Assembly (NCBI RefSeq): GCF_013409935.1
Contig: NZ_JACCCO010000001.1
Location: 434,001 to 498,000, forward strand
Direction of reading: 5' to 3'
DNA: 64,000 bases
DNA from: Streptosporangium sandarakinum
GTDB taxonomy: Bacteria; Actinomycetota; Actinomycetes; Streptosporangiales; Streptosporangiaceae
The position numbers were made by a program, and so were the translations under genes. The notes below the pieces were generated by a model. That model worked only from the letters and a program-made list of their open reading frames with translations, was not told where the DNA came from and did not search any database. This document shows positions 44,441 through 54,030 of the stretch, piece by piece. Numbering within the stretch: position 1 is the first letter of the stretch; each line of letters begins with the position of its first letter.

Positions 44441-47215
44441 ATGGGTGATGATGTCGAGGTGACGACAACGGGGCCAGGTGAGGTGTCGGCGCGCGAGGCG
44501 GAGGTTCTGGAGGCGCTCGGCGCGCGGCTGTCCAACTCGGAGATCGCGAGCAGGCTGCACATCTCGGTGCGGACCGTCGAGAGCCATGTTTCCTCGCTGC
44601 TGCGCAAGTACGGCGTCGCCGACCGGCGGGCGCTGGCCGCGCTCGCCGGCGGGGCGGCGCCTCCCGAGGCCGCCCCACCGGGGAGGACGGCGGCCCCGCC
44701 GGGGCGGATGGCGGGCCTGCCCGCGGCGCTGACGTCGTTCGTGGGCCGCGAGCGGGAGCGCGCGGCGGTCCTGGCGGCGTTCGGCGAGTCCCGGCTGGTG
44801 ACGCTGCTGGGGCCGGGCGGGGTCGGCAAGACCCGCCTGGCGGCGGTGGTCGCCGGGGACGCGGCGCCGTCGTTCCCGGCGGGCGGCGCGTTCGTGGACC
44901 TGGTCCCGGTGGGCGGGGGCTTCGTCGCGCAGGCGGTGGCGGCGGCGCTCGGCGTCACCGAGCGTCCCCGGCAGCCGCTGGAGGACGCCGTCGCCGAACG
45001 GCTCGGCCGGGGCCGGTCGCTGCTGGTCCTCGACAACTGCGAGCACCTGCTCGACGCGGTGGCCGGGTTCGTGGAGCGGACCCTGTCTGTCTGCCCCGGC
45101 GCGAGGGTGCTGGTGACCAGCCGCGAGCGGCTGGGCGTGCCGGGAGAGAGGATCGTGCCGGTCGCGCCGCTGCCGGTGGCGTCCGACGCCGAGCGGCTCT
45201 TCCTCGACCGCGCCGCCGCGGCCGATCCGGGGTTCACCGCCGATCCCGCCGTGGTCGCCGAGCTGTGCGCCCGGCTGGACGGCATGCCGCTGGCCATCGA
45301 GCTGGCCGCGGCGCGCAGCGCCTCCCTGGGCGCCGACGGCCTGCTGGCCACCCTCGACGACGTCCTGCGGCTGCTCGCCGGCGGGCGCGGGGCGGTCGAG
45401 CGGCACCGCTCGCTGCGCGCGGTGATCGGCTGGAGCCACGACCTGCTCGGCGAGGAGGAGCGGACGCTGTTCCGGCGGCTGGCCGTCTTCACGGGCGGGT
45501 TCGATCTCGACGCCGCCGTCGCCGTGACGCGTGGCGGGGGCCGGGGCCCGGTCGCCGACGTGCTGGGCCGCCTGGTGGACAAGAGCCTGGTCGTCCGGCG
45601 GGGCGGGGAGAGCAGGTGGCGGCTGCTGGAGACGGTCCGCGCCTTCGCCGCGGACCGGCTCGCGGCGGCGGGCGAGACGGACGAGACACGGCGGCGGCAC
45701 CTGGAGTGGGCCGCGGCGACCGCGGCGGCGCTGGAGGACCGGCCGGCGGACGGATGGCGCGACGACTTCGACGCCGTCGCCGACGACCTGCGCGCCGCGC
45801 TGGCGGGGTCGCCGCCCGGTCCCGGCGCGGTGCCGCACCGGCTGGCGCGCGCGCTGGGCCGCCTGTGCTACGCGCGGCGGTTCCTGACCGAGTCCCTGGA
45901 CCACTACCGGGAGGCGGCCGAGCGGGCCCCCGATCCGGGTGAGGCCGCCCGCGACCTGCGCAGCGCGGCCGACGGCGCGCACGCCGTGGCCCCGGCTGGC
46001 CACCACGCCTTCGAGTCGCTGCTCGCGTCGGCCGATCGGGCGCGCGCCGCGGGCGACGGCGACGCCGTGGCCGTGGCGCTGGCCGCCGCGGTGGTCACCG
46101 CGAATCGGTTCTCCGCGGGTTTTCCCGCCGAGGTCCCGCACGAGCGGCTGTCCGCCCTGCTGGAGGAGGCGGCCGCGGCCGGCGACCGGGGGGATCCCGT
46201 CGTGGCGGCGCTGCTGGCGGCGGCGGCCGCGTGGAACGCGGGCCGGGAGAAGATGGCTCCGGACCCGGTCCTGGCCGCGGCCGCCGCCGAGGCCGCGCGC
46301 GCCGCCGGCGACCCGGTGCTCGTCAGCGCGGCCCTCGACGCGGTGAGCACCGCCGCCGCCACGGCGGGCCGGCTCCGGGAGGCGTACCGGGTCACCCGCG
46401 AACGGCTCTCCCTGCTCGCCGCGATGTCCCGCGACGACCCGCGCTCCGCCCCGGAGATCACCGACACCTACAACATGGCCGCCACCTACGCCGTGGCGAC
46501 CGGCGACCTGCGGACCGCGCTGGAGACCGCCAGGTCGGCGCTGGAGGACGACCTGCTGGGCGGTCACTCCTACCTGTCGGAGAGCAGCCTGGTCCTCCCC
46601 CTGGCGCTCACCGGCGAGTTCGACGAGGCCCTGCGCCGGGCGGCCGGGATGTGGGACGGCTGGGAACGCGCCGGCGGTCCCGTGGCGGGCTGGATGTCGC
46701 CCGCCGTCGCCGCCGTGGCGCTGGTCCACGGCCTGCGCGGCGACGACCACCGGTACCGGTTCTGGCGTGCCCGCGCCACGCAGGTGTCCGGCGGCCCGCG
46801 CAACCACGCGACGTTCGCGGCGTTCGCCGACGCCCGCGTCGCCGTGCACGGCGGGCGGTTCGGCGGCGCGGCCGACCTGGTGGGGCTGGTCTTCACCGAC
46901 TTTCCCCAGGGGCGGTACCAGACCTACGCCCGCGCCGCCGGGGCCGAGCTCGCCGTCGCGGCCGGGCTGCCGGACGCCGCCGAACGGCTGGCCTCGGCGG
47001 CGGCCGTCGCGGGTGAGAACGACTGGGCCGCCGCCTGCCTGGCTCGCGCCGAGGGGCGGCGGAGCGGTGACGTCGCGGCCCTGACGGCCTCGGTGGCGGG
47101 CTGGGAGCGGGTCGGCGCCCGCTTCGAACGGGCCTGCACCCTGCTGCTGCTGCCGGACCGCGCCGCCGAGGGCCGCGCCGAGCTGGCCGCGCTGGGCTGC
47201 CCCGCGCCCGCCTGA
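44441..47215 (+). CDS. Large LuxR-type regulator with N-terminal HTH and NB-ARC ATPase
   Basis: A 924-residue regulator. A LuxR/GerE helix-turn-helix is at the N-terminus (SAREAEVLEALGARLSNSEIASRLHISVRTVESHVSSLLRKYG), not at the C-terminus as in LAL regulators. An NB-ARC ATPase follows (Walker A GPGGVGKTR; Walker B SLLVLDNCEHLLDAV; GMPLAIELAAARS), then a TPR-like helical C-terminal half. It probably controls the divergent FAD oxidase. It is the only LuxR-type regulator in the window and so a formal candidate for the cluster box, but no box lies in its own block, which argues against this. Confidence 0.83.
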   Translation: MGDDVEVTTTGPGEVSAREAEVLEALGARLSNSEIASRLHISVRTVESHVSSLLRKYGVADRRALAALAGGAAPPEAAPPGRTAAPPGRMAGLPAALTSFVGRERERAAVLAAFGESRLVTLLGPGGVGKTRLAAVVAGDAAPSFPAGGAFVDLVPVGGGFVAQAVAAALGVTERPRQPLEDAVAERLGRGRSLLVLDNCEHLLDAVAGFVERTLSVCPGARVLVTSRERLGVPGERIVPVAPLPVASDAERLFLDRAAAADPGFTADPAVVAELCARLDGMPLAIELAAARSASLGADGLLATLDDVLRLLAGGRGAVERHRSLRAVIGWSHDLLGEEERTLFRRLAVFTGGFDLDAAVAVTRGGGRGPVADVLGRLVDKSLVVRRGGESRWRLLETVRAFAADRLAAAGETDETRRRHLEWAAATAAALEDRPADGWRDDFDAVADDLRAALAGSPPGPGAVPHRLARALGRLCYARRFLTESLDHYREAAERAPDPGEAARDLRSAADGAHAVAPAGHHAFESLLASADRARAAGDGDAVAVALAAAVVTANRFSAGFPAEVPHERLSALLEEAAAAGDRGDPVVAALLAAAAAWNAGREKMAPDPVLAAAAAEAARAAGDPVLVSAALDAVSTAAATAGRLREAYRVTRERLSLLAAMSRDDPRSAPEITDTYNMAATYAVATGDLRTALETARSALEDDLLGGHSYLSESSLVLPLALTGEFDEALRRAAGMWDGWERAGGPVAGWMSPAVAAVALVHGLRGDDHRYRFWRARATQVSGGPRNHATFAAFADARVAVHGGRFGGAADLVGLVFTDFPQGRYQTYARAAGAELAVAAGLPDAAERLASAAAVAGENDWAAACLARAEGRRSGDVAALTASVAGWERVGARFERACTLLLLPDRAAEGRAELAALGCPAPA

Positions 47216-47297
47216 GCCCGGCGGGAGACGGCGGTGCGCCGCTCCGTGACCCGGTCACGCGGGGCGCGGGCCGCCCGCCTGGAGCCGGCGGACATGA

Positions 47298-47330
47298 CCG
47301 GACCGCGGGCGGCGGGCGCCCGCGGTCCGG
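47298..47330. terminator. Hairpin between convergent regulator and hydrolase genes
   Basis: 14-bp arms CCGGACCGCGGGCG and CGCCCGCGGTCCGG with a 5-nt loop in the 136-bp convergent gap. Confidence 0.65.
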
Positions 47331-47351
47331 ATGGTTCGGCCCTGCGGCCCG

Positions 47352-48398
47352 TTAGGCGGCGCAGCCCTCCAGGCCGGCCGGCGGCACGGTGCCCTTCGCG
47401 CCGAAGAAGAGGTTCGCGCACTTGGCGAGGAACTCGGAGTTCTCCTCGGGGACGAAGTGCGCGGCGTCGGGCGCGACCACCGTGCGGACGTCGTCGGCGA
47501 CCTGGCCGAACGAGCCGCCCACGCCCTCACCGAAGGAGTACTGCCCGCCGACGGCCAGCACCGGCGCGGTCAGCTTCCTCCCGGCGCCGGCCTTGTTGTT
47601 CTCGGCGTCGGCGGCGAAGGCCCGGTAGTACTCGTAGCCGGCGGTCCGCCTGGCCGGGTCGGCGTAGGCCTGGAAGTACGGCTCGGCGTTTATCGCGCCG
47701 GGCTGGTGGCTGAAGCCGAACATCATGCCGAGGTAGGTGCGGACGTCGTCGTTGTCCATGATCGTCTCCGGGATCGGCGCCGGAGACATGTTGAACCGGA
47801 AGTGCCAGCTGATCCCGTACAGGTCCTCCAGGCCGAAGCCGGCCAGCGGCGTCTCGATCACGGCGATCCGGCTGACCTCGCCGGGGTAGTCACGCGCGTA
47901 GGGGTAGGCGATCAGGGCGCCGAGGTCGTGCCCGATGATCCCGACCTGCTTGAGGCCCAGCTTGACGACGGCCTCGTGGATCCGCCGCGCGGTGGCGGCC
48001 TTGTCGTAGCCGCCGGACGGGATGGAGGATTCTCCAAGTCCCGGCAGGTCGAAGGCGATGACGGTGTGCTCGCGGGCGAGCGTCGGCATCACCTTCTCCC
48101 ACATCTGCCAGGTCTGCGGCCAGCCGTGCAGCAGTACGAGCGCCGGGCCCGAGCCGCCGCGGACGTAGTGGAGGGTCCCGCCTGTCACGGAGACCTTCCC
48201 GTGGGAGAAACCGGGCGCGAGACGCGCCGTCCCCTCTTCCGACGGCGTGGGGGCCGTCCGGCTCACGTCGGCGCCGGCGGCGCCCGTGGTGAGCAGGGCC
48301 GCGGCGACGGCGGTGAACGCGGCCACGGCGAGGCGCATCCGCCTCATGCCGGGCCGCCCCGTCCGCCGGGTCCGCGCGGTTTCCTGAGCTGGCTGCAT
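47352..48398 (-). CDS. Secreted alpha/beta hydrolase (epoxide hydrolase-like)
   Basis: A 348-residue protein with a signal peptide (basic MRRMR, hydrophobic LAVAAFTAVAAALLTTGAAG, then ADV) and a hydrolase core: HGWPQTWQMWEK oxyanion loop, nucleophile Asp in GHDLGALIAYPYA, and a late His in DAAHFVPEEN. The Asp nucleophile (GHDLG) marks the haloalkane dehalogenase/epoxide hydrolase branch. It would act outside the cell. The start has AAAGG. Its link to the pathway is uncertain, and it lies in the box-free block. Confidence 0.83.
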   Translation of the reverse strand: MQPAQETARTRRTGRPGMRRMRLAVAAFTAVAAALLTTGAAGADVSRTAPTPSEEGTARLAPGFSHGKVSVTGGTLHYVRGGSGPALVLLHGWPQTWQMWEKVMPTLAREHTVIAFDLPGLGESSIPSGGYDKAATARRIHEAVVKLGLKQVGIIGHDLGALIAYPYARDYPGEVSRIAVIETPLAGFGLEDLYGISWHFRFNMSPAPIPETIMDNDDVRTYLGMMFGFSHQPGAINAEPYFQAYADPARRTAGYEYYRAFAADAENNKAGAGRKLTAPVLAVGGQYSFGEGVGGSFGQVADDVRTVVAPDAAHFVPEENSEFLAKCANLFFGAKGTVPPAGLEGCAA

Positions 48399-48528
48399 AT
48401 TCGATTGCCCTTTCCTTGTACTTACCGAGTGCACGGGAGAAGGGGCCCGGCGGACGGGGGGTACCGCCGGACCCGGAGAAGACCGGGGACCTCCGCGCTC
48501 CCGCACGCGGCGACCCCGGGGTCTCGGA

Positions 48529-49794
48529 TCAGCGCGCCAGCACGGGGATGCTCGGCTCGACCGGCTTCTTGCCGAACCGGTTGCGCAGCCGCATGGCGGG
48601 CTTCTCCACGGCGTAGTAGCTCACCAGGGCGGCCAGGAAGCTGCCGACCTGGACGATGAGCCACGTCAGGGGGAAGTTGTCGGACGACATGGTGCCGTCG
48701 GTGTAGAAGAGGATCATCGGGATGTGCCAGAGGAACATCCCGTAGGAGACCTTGCCGATGTACTGCAGCGGCCGTACGGTCAGCACGGACTCGATGAACC
48801 TGGACCGCACCCCCGGAACGGTCAGCGGCGCCAGGAGCAGGAAGACGATCAGCAGGTCGATCGGCTGGTCGAACATGACGACCGCCATGGTCGGGTAGTC
48901 CGCCGTGCCCTGGCCTCCGACGGGCGAGAAGCAGAACAGGACGATGACGATCAGCGCCGCGAGCCAGCACAGGCCCGGATACTTCGCCACCAGCCGGTAG
49001 GGGGCGAGCATCGTCGTGGGCGACGCCTCGGCGGCTGCCGACATCGCCGCCAGGGCCATGCCGACGGCCAGGTAGCCGAACCAGCCGGGCGGCCAGTTGC
49101 CCTGGACGGGGTACGGCCCCAGGGCCGCCGAGTGGCTGTAGGCGCTGAACGCGTAGCCGATCACGATGATCGCGGCGATCGGCACCAGGATGCGGCGTGC
49201 CTTGGCGGCCGGGTCGGCGGCCCTGCTCGCGAGGCGGCCGGCGAACCACGCGAAGAACGGCAGCAGCACGTAGAAGGCGCTCTCGGTGGCCATGCTCCAG
49301 GTCGACTCCAGGCCGGCCGGGATGGCGCCCGCGTTGTAGACGTGCTGCATGGACAGCACCCGCAGGGCGTACCAGAGGCTGGTGACCTGCTCGCGGCCGA
49401 GCGTGAGCATCACGACGATCGACACCAGCCAGAAGGCCGGGAAGATGCGCAGTGCGCGCCGCCAGGCGTACGCCTTCAGGTCGGGCCGTGCCGTGCCGGC
49501 CATGGTCGCCAGGGCGAAGGGCCGGTAGATCAGGAAGCCGGACAGCGCGAAGAGGATCGGCAGGGACTCCCTGGTGAACCTCTCCAGCACGACGGCGAAG
49601 GCGCCGTTGCCCGGGTAGTCCCCGAAACCGATCTGCCCGGCGGTGAACGCCGAATGGATGGTGATGACTGCCAGCACGGCGATGGCCCGGATCCCCTGTA
49701 GTTCGGGGAAGTACTGGCGCTTGGTGTCACGGGCCTGCGGGGGCTGAGCGTCCGGTCCACCCCTGCTCGTCCCGCTGGCGATGTCTGTTGCCAT
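48529..49794 (-). CDS. Membrane acyltransferase, acyltransferase-3 family (second copy)
   Basis: A 421-residue polytopic protein similar in build to the one at 23831: FPELQGIRAIAVLAVITIHSAFTAG in TM1 (family R and H residues), SGFLIYRPFALA, STWSMATESAFYVLLPFFAW, YIGKVSYGMFLWHIP and VEKPAMRLR at the end. It probably O-acylates a sugar or lipid-linked intermediate. Box 10 lies 57 bp upstream and is one of the best matches, so this gene belongs to the cluster regulon. Confidence 0.83.
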   Translation of the reverse strand: MATDIASGTSRGGPDAQPPQARDTKRQYFPELQGIRAIAVLAVITIHSAFTAGQIGFGDYPGNGAFAVVLERFTRESLPILFALSGFLIYRPFALATMAGTARPDLKAYAWRRALRIFPAFWLVSIVVMLTLGREQVTSLWYALRVLSMQHVYNAGAIPAGLESTWSMATESAFYVLLPFFAWFAGRLASRAADPAAKARRILVPIAAIIVIGYAFSAYSHSAALGPYPVQGNWPPGWFGYLAVGMALAAMSAAAEASPTTMLAPYRLVAKYPGLCWLAALIVIVLFCFSPVGGQGTADYPTMAVVMFDQPIDLLIVFLLLAPLTVPGVRSRFIESVLTVRPLQYIGKVSYGMFLWHIPMILFYTDGTMSSDNFPLTWLIVQVGSFLAALVSYYAVEKPAMRLRNRFGKKPVEPSIPVLAR

Positions 49795-49851
49795 GGCCGC
49801 TCCTTGAGGAGTTAAACGACCCCTTAAGGGTGGGTGCGCGGCGATCGGCGG

Positions 49852-49870
49852 CGCATCTCCTGGATTGCGG
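49852..49870 (-). promoter_or_regulatory. Cluster box 10 (second acyltransferase)
   Basis: On the minus strand it reads CCGCAATCCAGGAGATGCG, the consensus; -10-like CACCCT at 49832-49827. Confidence 0.7.
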
Positions 49871-49898
49871 CATCGGTGGCGTCAGCGGGGTGGGAGAC

Positions 49899-50768
49899 CT
49901 ACGGGACGGACGTGGCGAACGCGGCTGGAGTGACGTCCCCGGAGGCGCCGGCGGAGGCGGTCCCGACGGGGTCCCGACGGGACGCCGGGCCGGGGCGGCC
50001 GAGGACCCGCGCGAGGTCGGCGGTCAGGGCCGCCGTCAGCTCCGGCAGGTGCTCGCGCGGGAAGAAGTGGCCGCCCTCGAACAGCCGCAGCCCCAGGAAG
50101 TCGCGGGTGTGCGCCCGCCACTCGGCCAGCTCCCCGGGGGGCGCCACCGCGTCGGCGGTGCCGCCGAAGACGGTCACCGGGACCGGCAGCGGCGGCTCGG
50201 CGCGGTAGGCGTAGGAGCGGCACAGTGTGAAGTCGGCCCGCGCGACGGGCAGGGTCAGCGCGAGCGCGTCCGGGTCGTCGGCCATCTCCGGCGGCAGCCC
50301 GCCCAGCGACCGCAGCGTCGCGGCGAAGCGGTCGTCGGGGTCGGCCGGGTCGGGCGTCAGGGCCGCCGCGGCGCCGCGCACCGGCCACGCCGCCAGGGCG
50401 AGCAGCGCCGGCGGCGGCGCGCCGTCGCGCAGCAGCGCCCGGGTCAGGCGGTAGCCGAGCAGCGCCCCCATGCTGTGCCCGAACACGGCGTACGGCACCG
50501 CCCCGGCGGCCGGGTCACCGGCACGGGACTCGGTCAGCGCGTCGGCCAGCCAGCGGGCCGCCTCCTCGCAGTCGGTGAACGGCGCCTGGCGGTGGCGGCC
50601 GGGACGGCCCGGCAGGCGGACCGCGCGCAGCTCGACCCACGGCGGCAGGTGGCGCGCCCACGGGCGGAACATCGAGACGCCGCCGCCGGCGAACGGCAGG
50701 CCGTACAGGTGCAGCCGCGCCGCGGGGCGGGGCTCGAACGCCAGGTACCACGAGGGCTGGGTGGCCAT
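49899..50768 (-). CDS. Type II thioesterase
   Basis: A 289-residue alpha/beta hydrolase of the RifR/TEII type: LYGLPFAGGGVSMFRPWARHLP, nucleophile GHSMGALLGY, Asp in FGGTADAVAPP, and His in FEGGHFFPREH. These enzymes clear mis-acylated carrier proteins or release carrier-bound intermediates. It lies downstream of the A-PCP, radical SAM and ACAD genes on the same strand, so the PCP at 54027 is the likely partner. Its 3' end lies near box 10 of the next gene. Confidence 0.88.
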   Translation of the reverse strand: MATQPSWYLAFEPRPAARLHLYGLPFAGGGVSMFRPWARHLPPWVELRAVRLPGRPGRHRQAPFTDCEEAARWLADALTESRAGDPAAGAVPYAVFGHSMGALLGYRLTRALLRDGAPPPALLALAAWPVRGAAAALTPDPADPDDRFAATLRSLGGLPPEMADDPDALALTLPVARADFTLCRSYAYRAEPPLPVPVTVFGGTADAVAPPGELAEWRAHTRDFLGLRLFEGGHFFPREHLPELTAALTADLARVLGRPGPASRRDPVGTASAGASGDVTPAAFATSVP

Positions 50769-50800
50769 TTCGCTCCGGATCTCCTCGGACCGGCCGCTCG

Positions 50801-50935
50801 GATCAGCGAGTGACCGATCATCCCCTTCACCTCCGATCGGCCGCTCAGATCAGCGAGCGGCCGATCGCCTCCATCGCCTCCGACCGGCCGCTCAGATCAG
50901 CGAGTGGCCGATCATCTCCTTCATGACCTCGGTGG
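50801..50935. repeat. 47-bp tandem triplication of the ACAD 3' end
   Basis: The last codons and stop of the dehydrogenase gene (third unit, from 50895) are followed by two more copies (50801-50847 and 50848-50894) that begin GATCAGCGAG and end CCGCTCA. Each copy still encodes a variant of M-I-G-H-S-L-I plus stop. Because 47 is not a multiple of three the copies fall in different frames. Confidence 0.8.
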
Positions 50936-52031
50936 TGCCGCCGTAGATGGTCTGCACGCGGGTGTCGACGAACGCGCGGGCCACCGGGAAGTCGCGCACG
51001 ACGCCGTAGCCGCCGTGCAGCTGCAGGCAGCGGTCCACCACCTTCTGGCACAGCTCGGTGTTCCACCACTTGGCCATGGCCGCCTCCTCGGCGGCCAGCC
51101 GCCCGGCCGCGTGCTCGGCGACGCAGCGGTCGGTGAACGCGCGGGCCACCGCCAGCGCCGTGGCCAGCTCGGCGAGCACGAAGCGGTTGTACTGGTGGTG
51201 GCCGACGGGCCGGCCGAAGACCTCGCGCTCCCGGCAGTAGGCGAGGGTGTCCTCCATGACCTTCTCGGCCGCGGCGAGCGCCGCCACCGCGATCATCATC
51301 CGCTCCTGGCGCAGGGTGCGCATCATGTAGGCGAAGGCCCGGCCCTCCTTGCCCAGGAGGTTGGCGGCCGGGACCTCGACGTCGTCGAAGAACAGCTCGA
51401 CGGTGTCCATCGCCCGCATGCCGATCTTGTCGAGCTTGCGGCCCCGGGTGAAGCCGGGCCGGTCGGCCTCCACGACCAGCACGCTGGCGCCGGAGGCCGC
51501 CGGGCCGCCGCCGGTGCGGGCGACCACCAGGAACAGGTCGGCGGCCGAGCCGTTGGTGATGAACGTCTTCTGGCCGTTGAGCACGTACCGGTCGCCGTCG
51601 CGCACCGCCCGGGTGCGCAGCCGCTGCACGTCGCTGCCGGCGTCCGGCTCGGTGATCGCGATCGCCGTCACCAGGTCCCCGGAGCAGAACCCGGGCAGCC
51701 AGCGCCGCTTCTGCTCCTCGGTGGCCAGGGTGCGCAGGTACATGCCGGCGATCTCGTTGTGCAGGGACAGCGCCGGGGCGTACACCCCGGCGCGGGCCAG
51801 CTCCTCGGCCACGATCACGTGGTGGCGGTAGTCGGGGTCGCCGCCCCCGCCGTACTCGGTGCCGACGTCCATCCCGAGCAGGCCGCACCTGCCCGCCCTG
51901 CGCCACACCTCGCGGTCGGCGCCGCCCTCCTCCTCCCAGCGGGAGTAGGAGGGCAGGATCTCCTTGGTCACGAAGGTCCGCACCAGGTCGCGGAACGCCT
52001 CGTGCTCGTCGGTGAACACGTCACGGCGCAT
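50892..52031 (-). CDS. Acyl-CoA dehydrogenase family enzyme, probably acting on a carrier-bound substrate
   Basis: A 379-residue canonical ACAD: EYGGGGDPDYRHHVIVAEELA, AITEPDAGSDVQRLRT, YVLNGQKTFITNGSAADLF, RKLDKIGMRAMDTVELFFDDVEVP, QLHGGYGVVRDFPVARAFVDTRVQTIYGGTTEVMKEMIGHSLI region at the end. The start overlaps the radical SAM stop by 11 bp. With an A-PCP upstream and a thioesterase downstream it fits alpha,beta-oxidation of an aminoacyl- or acyl-S-PCP, as for prolyl-PCP dehydrogenases. A general acyl-CoA role is possible. Confidence 0.87.
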   Translation of the reverse strand: MRRDVFTDEHEAFRDLVRTFVTKEILPSYSRWEEEGGADREVWRRAGRCGLLGMDVGTEYGGGGDPDYRHHVIVAEELARAGVYAPALSLHNEIAGMYLRTLATEEQKRRWLPGFCSGDLVTAIAITEPDAGSDVQRLRTRAVRDGDRYVLNGQKTFITNGSAADLFLVVARTGGGPAASGASVLVVEADRPGFTRGRKLDKIGMRAMDTVELFFDDVEVPAANLLGKEGRAFAYMMRTLRQERMMIAVAALAAAEKVMEDTLAYCREREVFGRPVGHHQYNRFVLAELATALAVARAFTDRCVAEHAAGRLAAEEAAMAKWWNTELCQKVVDRCLQLHGGYGVVRDFPVARAFVDTRVQTIYGGTTEVMKEMIGHSLI

Positions 52032-54030
52032 CGATCGCTCCGGCGACCGCGTCCGGCACCACGGGCGTCCAGGACGGCAGGATGTCGCGCAGCCGGTTCA
52101 TCATCACCTGGCAGTACGCGGCGTTGTGGTCCAGGCTGCGGCGGCGCGGGTAGGGCATCTTGTGCCGGCCCGCGTGGTTCACGCGCAGCCGTACCGCGTC
52201 CGCGCCGTACGTTCCGAGCCCGGACAGGTCCGCCGTGAGGTCCATGGCGAGGTCCCGGGGCTCCTCCGTGACGACCAGGCCCGGCACCGTCTCGAACGAC
52301 GACAGCATCTCCACCGCCTCGGCCGGCAGCTCCGCCACCAGGTCGTGGCGGCCCCGCGAGACCACCCGCACATGCTCCAGCGCGACGGTCGGCTCGGCCA
52401 CCGCCTCCCGGTAGACGTACGGCCGGGCCAGCAGGTCCAGCTCGAAGGCGATCCGCACCCGGCGGTCGGCCAGCCAGCCCCGCTCCCGCAGGAACCCCTC
52501 CAGCAGCGTGTCCATCTCGGCCCGGTGGGAGTGCAGCACGTAGTGCAGCACCTTGCCGATGTTGTTGATGTCGTAGTTGCCGAGGGTCTCCACCGAGTCG
52601 GAGAAGAAGCGGCAGATCTCGGTGTCGGTGCGGCGCCGGAAGTAGTCGGCGGCCATCGTCAGGAAGTCGGTGTGCGAGCACGTCCCCGCCCGGTCCAGCT
52701 CGCGGGCGACGTAGAAGGCGGCGCGGGCGTTGTACAGGCTGATCACCGCGTAGTAGAACCACACGCCGGCCTTGAAGTCGTCGCGGGTCACCCAGTTCGT
52801 CGCGACCACCACGTCGGCCTCGGCCACCGGGTCGTCCACCCGGACGGTGACGACGCCCAGGGCCTCGCGCCGCTCGTACATCGGGGTGTTGCGCAGCAGC
52901 AGCTGCGGGTAGGCCACCACCGCGTCGGCGCCGGTACGGCACAGCTTGCCGATGCCCTCCCGGAAGGAGTCCAGGGTCTCCCCCGGCAGCGGCCAGATCA
53001 GCTCGGTGTAGGAGCTGATCTGCTTCTCGCGCAGCTTGGACTGCAACTCGACGTAGGTGGACTCCTTGATGTTGGACCGCTCGACCAGGTCGAGGGTCTG
53101 CGGGCTGAGGGTCTGCAGCGACACCGGCTGGCTGGTCAGCATGCCGCCCTCGACGAGGATCTCGGTGATCTCGGTGACCCGGTCCGGCCGGTTCTTGGCC
53201 GCCTGCATGGTGACCATCAGCGGGTAGCCGTTGCGTTCCTTGCACTCGACCATGTGCCGGGTCAGCTCGACGTCGCGGGGCAGCGCCCCCCAGTTGGCGT
53301 CGGCGAGGAAGATGCTCTCGATGCCGTGCTCGCTGATCCACGTCAGGTCCGACTTGACGCGGTCCAGCTCCCAGCGGTGCACCTTGTCGTTGGTGGCCGC
53401 GCCCCAGTAGCAGTACGAGCAGCGGAAGGGGCAGCCCCGGTTGGTCTCCACCACGGCGAAGACGTACTCGCCGCCGTCGAAGACCCCGGCGGCGAACGGC
53501 GAGGGGATCTCGTCGAGCTCCTTGATGCGGGCGGGCTTGTCGGTGGTGACCAGCGCGCCGTCGGACCAGAAACTGATCCCGGGCACCCGGCCCAGGTCGG
53601 GGACGCTCCCGGGGGCGGTGGCGGCCACCTCGCGCAGGAAGGCGGTGAACGGCTTCTCGCCCTCGCCGTTGCAGACCGCGACGTTCTCCCAGTCCGCGGG
53701 GACGTACTCGGCGGCGTGGTTCATCACCTGCGGGCCGCCCAGGATGAAGCAGGCGTCGGGGCGGAGCCGTACCAGCTCGTCCAGCAGCGCCTTCATCCGC
53801 CGCATGTTCCACAGGTAGCAGCTCATCGCGTAGACGTCGGCGTCGGCCTCCAGCATCAGCGCCACCAGGTCCTCGACCGAGGTCTTCACCTCGGGCGCGT
53901 GGATGGTGAAGCTGCAGGCCGCGGCGACGTCCTCGTCCTGCTGCGCGTAGGCCTGCAGGTAGCCCGCGGCCAGCGGCAGGGTGTTGGCGTAGACCGACAG
54001 CTCGACGAGGCTGACCTTCAGCGGCCTCAT
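52021..54030 (-). CDS. B12-binding-type radical SAM enzyme
   Basis: A 669-residue protein. The N-terminal ~150 residues look like a cobalamin-binding Rossmann domain ([35 protein letters not shown] region). The radical SAM core follows with the cluster cysteines Cys200, Cys204, Cys207 in [15 protein letters not shown] long C-terminal part is typical of class B enzymes with DUF4080-like tails. Class B enzymes methylate unactivated carbons or rearrange rings. It overlaps the A-PCP stop by 4 bp and the ACAD start by 11 bp, so the three products act together, probably on the PCP-bound amino acid. Confidence 0.87.
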   Translation of the reverse strand: MRPLKVSLVELSVYANTLPLAAGYLQAYAQQDEDVAAACSFTIHAPEVKTSVEDLVALMLEADADVYAMSCYLWNMRRMKALLDELVRLRPDACFILGGPQVMNHAAEYVPADWENVAVCNGEGEKPFTAFLREVAATAPGSVPDLGRVPGISFWSDGALVTTDKPARIKELDEIPSPFAAGVFDGGEYVFAVVETNRGCPFRCSYCYWGAATNDKVHRWELDRVKSDLTWISEHGIESIFLADANWGALPRDVELTRHMVECKERNGYPLMVTMQAAKNRPDRVTEITEILVEGGMLTSQPVSLQTLSPQTLDLVERSNIKESTYVELQSKLREKQISSYTELIWPLPGETLDSFREGIGKLCRTGADAVVAYPQLLLRNTPMYERREALGVVTVRVDDPVAEADVVVATNWVTRDDFKAGVWFYYAVISLYNARAAFYVARELDRAGTCSHTDFLTMAADYFRRRTDTEICRFFSDSVETLGNYDINNIGKVLHYVLHSHRAEMDTLLEGFLRERGWLADRRVRIAFELDLLARPYVYREAVAEPTVALEHVRVVSRGRHDLVAELPAEAVEMLSSFETVPGLVVTEEPRDLAMDLTADLSGLGTYGADAVRLRVNHAGRHKMPYPRRRSLDHNAAYCQVMMNRLRDILPSWTPVVPDAVAGAIDAP

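Noticed and set aside
42898..45582. An 894-residue version of the FAD oxidase
   Set aside because: The extra N-terminal sequence is antisense to the LuxR regulator; the family N-terminus and spacing support the ATG at 44271.
44441..47215. The LuxR/NB-ARC protein as the activator that binds the 19-bp box
   Set aside because: Possible on DNA-binding family alone, but no box lies near it or in its block, and the HTH-first NB-ARC type usually controls its divergent neighbour. Not supported enough to claim.
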